A stretch of 64,000 nucleotides of DNA from an uncultured Polaribacter sp. (GTDB lineage Bacteria; Bacteroidota; Bacteroidia; Flavobacteriales; Flavobacteriaceae), in assembly GCF_947500975.1 (NCBI RefSeq), contig NZ_CANMUE010000007.1, positions 124,001-188,000 of the forward strand, read 5' to 3'. Positions 63,237-64,000 of this stretch are shown in pieces. Numbering within the stretch: the stretch's first letter is position 1; each line of letters opens with the position of its first letter. The notes below the pieces were generated by a model, which saw only the letters and a list, made by a program, of their open reading frames with translations, was not told the DNA's origin and did no database searches. A program made the translations under genes and the position numbers.

Positions 63237-64000
63237 TTTTTAATCTAAATTTTATAGATGTTCCTTTGTTTGATGAGTTAATTTCAAAAGATTTTTCATC
63301 ATCATTACCAAGTAGTTTTAGTCTTTTTTTAAAAACATCTAAAGCGTGTGTTTTTGTTGACTTTTTAGTAGAGTCAAACCCTTTTCCATTGTCTATAATT
63401 TCATACCAAATAGCATTGTTTTTTTTGGTTATATTAAGGATTATTTTTCCTAACTCTTTTTTATTTTTAAATCCATGTTCAATGGCGTTTTCAAGAAAAG
63501 GTTGGAGTAGAAGTGGTGGTATCTCGGTGGTATCAATATTAATAGTATCACTCACGTATACTTCATATTCAAATTTGTCTTTATATCTTAATTTCTGGGC
63601 ACTTATATAGTTTTCTAACACATCTATTTCATCACGAAGTGGAATTGTTTTTTTGTTTATAAAATCGAAATTTTGCCTAAATAATTTTGCAAAACGTGAT
63701 AAATAGGTTGCAGATTTAATTGGATCGTTATCCATCAAAGAATTCTGAATTGAAGATAATACATTAAAAATAAAATGAGGATTCATTTGAGAACGCAAAA
63801 CTTTTTGCTCTAAATACATTTTTTCTTTCTCTATTTTTAATTTTTTGTTTTTTCTAAACTGAAATGATGATAATGCAAATAATAGCAACAAACCAATAAC
63901 AATTAAAAAGATAATTCTATTTTTTTTATTTATTTTTTGTTGCTGTTTTAATTTTTGTTGACTAGTTGAAAGTTGGTATTGATTTTCTACTAAATCTAAT
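63229..64000 (-). CDS. LytS/YehU-type sensor histidine kinase (partial at the window edge)
   Basis: The frame is open to the end of the window, so the true start lies outside. Visible: a Gln/Lys-rich coiled coil before a single membrane helix (RIIFLIVIGLLLLFALSSF), then the His_kinase domain with the phosphorylatable HFIFNVLSSIQ and the HATPase_c N-box NAIEHGF and DNGKGF. Kinases of this layout often carry an N-terminal TPR region, which would be off-window. Overlaps the regulator by 8 bp. Confidence 0.9.
   Translation of the reverse strand, partial: LDLVENQYQLSTSQQKLKQQQKINKKNRIIFLIVIGLLLLFALSSFQFRKNKKLKIEKEKMYLEQKVLRSQMNPHFIFNVLSSIQNSLMDNDPIKSATYLSRFAKLFRQNFDFINKKTIPLRDEIDVLENYISAQKLRYKDKFEYEVYVSDTINIDTTEIPPLLLQPFLENAIEHGFKNKKELGKIILNITKKNNAIWYEIIDNGKGFDSTKKSTKTHALDVFKKRLKLLGNDDEKSFEINSSNKGTSIKFRLKND

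Noticed and set aside
63266..63610. Plus-strand frame of 114 residues opposite the histidine kinase
   Set aside because: Antisense shadow of a conserved kinase domain.
1..64000. tRNA, rRNA, CRISPR arrays, insertion sequences or prophage genes
   Set aside because: I looked for GC-rich cloverleaf segments, regularly spaced repeats, transposase motifs and phage structural genes and found none. The 21-bp and 98-bp repeat sets are too few and lack cas genes.

Overview
The window is AT-rich chromosomal DNA from a member of the Bacteroidota, almost certainly a marine Flavobacteriaceae of the Polaribacter/Tenacibaculum kind. The support is the protein families present (CreD, the ~750-residue acyl-CoA dehydrogenase/oxidase, FecR/ECF/TonB-receptor modules, TRIC-type YicG, DbpA-like helicase with DEFD), the near absence of Shine-Dalgarno sequences, and several Bacteroidota-type promoters with a TAnnTTTG -7 box. 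No rRNA, tRNA, CRISPR array, insertion sequence or prophage was seen.

Layout. 1-5000: tail of an upstream gene, a small lipoprotein, and a MacAB-like ABC export operon (ATPase, two FtsX/MacB permeases, periplasmic adaptor). 5150-8160: CreD-like envelope protein, DUF1853 and DUF2461 proteins. 8200-11000: an SDR oxidoreductase, a TetR regulator with two matching operator palindromes, and a MATE exporter. 11090-13740: thioesterase, DEAD-box helicase, TRIC-family channel, MaoC dehydratase. 13850-14553: small membrane protein plus XRE regulator behind three 21-bp-phased repeats. 14604-19711: a type-I-secretion-like operon tetR-ABC-HlyD-TolC whose ABC ATPase keeps Walker A but has lost nearly every other catalytic motif. 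19956-24974: cold-shock-domain protein, aroB, proline dehydrogenase, typA. 25060-29234: methyltransferase-domain fragment, cysteine dioxygenase plus PLP decarboxylase (probable hypotaurine route), a SAM methyltransferase and ttcA.

29374-36817 is a complete histidine operon in enteric order, hisGDCBHAF(IE). It is preceded by a previously uncalled 18-codon leader peptide with four consecutive His codons and an intrinsic terminator, the hallmark of transcription attenuation. Two intergenic gaps inside the operon carry degenerate palindromic repeats. 36862-41961 holds two EamA exporters, a tiny winged-helix protein and two DEAD-box helicases. 42121-43975 is an accessory patch: an EamA pseudogene remnant and two unknown genes separated by a ~136 bp attC-like palindrome. 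44110-48620: acyl-CoA oxidase-like enzyme and a 7TM sensor kinase.

48817-55749 looks like the most interesting unit: an ECF sigma factor, FecR anti-sigma, FecA-like TonB receptor, a lipoprotein vanadium-dependent haloperoxidase and a lipoprotein di-haem cytochrome c peroxidase. The haloperoxidase gene, the fecR-receptor pair and the peroxidase gene are each preceded by the same bipartite promoter (GGTTGGGTAAAA, exactly 12 bp, CGTAYTA), which defines a compact regulon. 56029-62399 is a co-directional block of mostly unknown genes around an SPFH/SHOCT protein, zinc-ribbon proteins and small membrane proteins, interrupted by three tandem ~98 bp hairpin repeats. The window ends in a LytTR response regulator and its LytS-type kinase, which runs off the edge.
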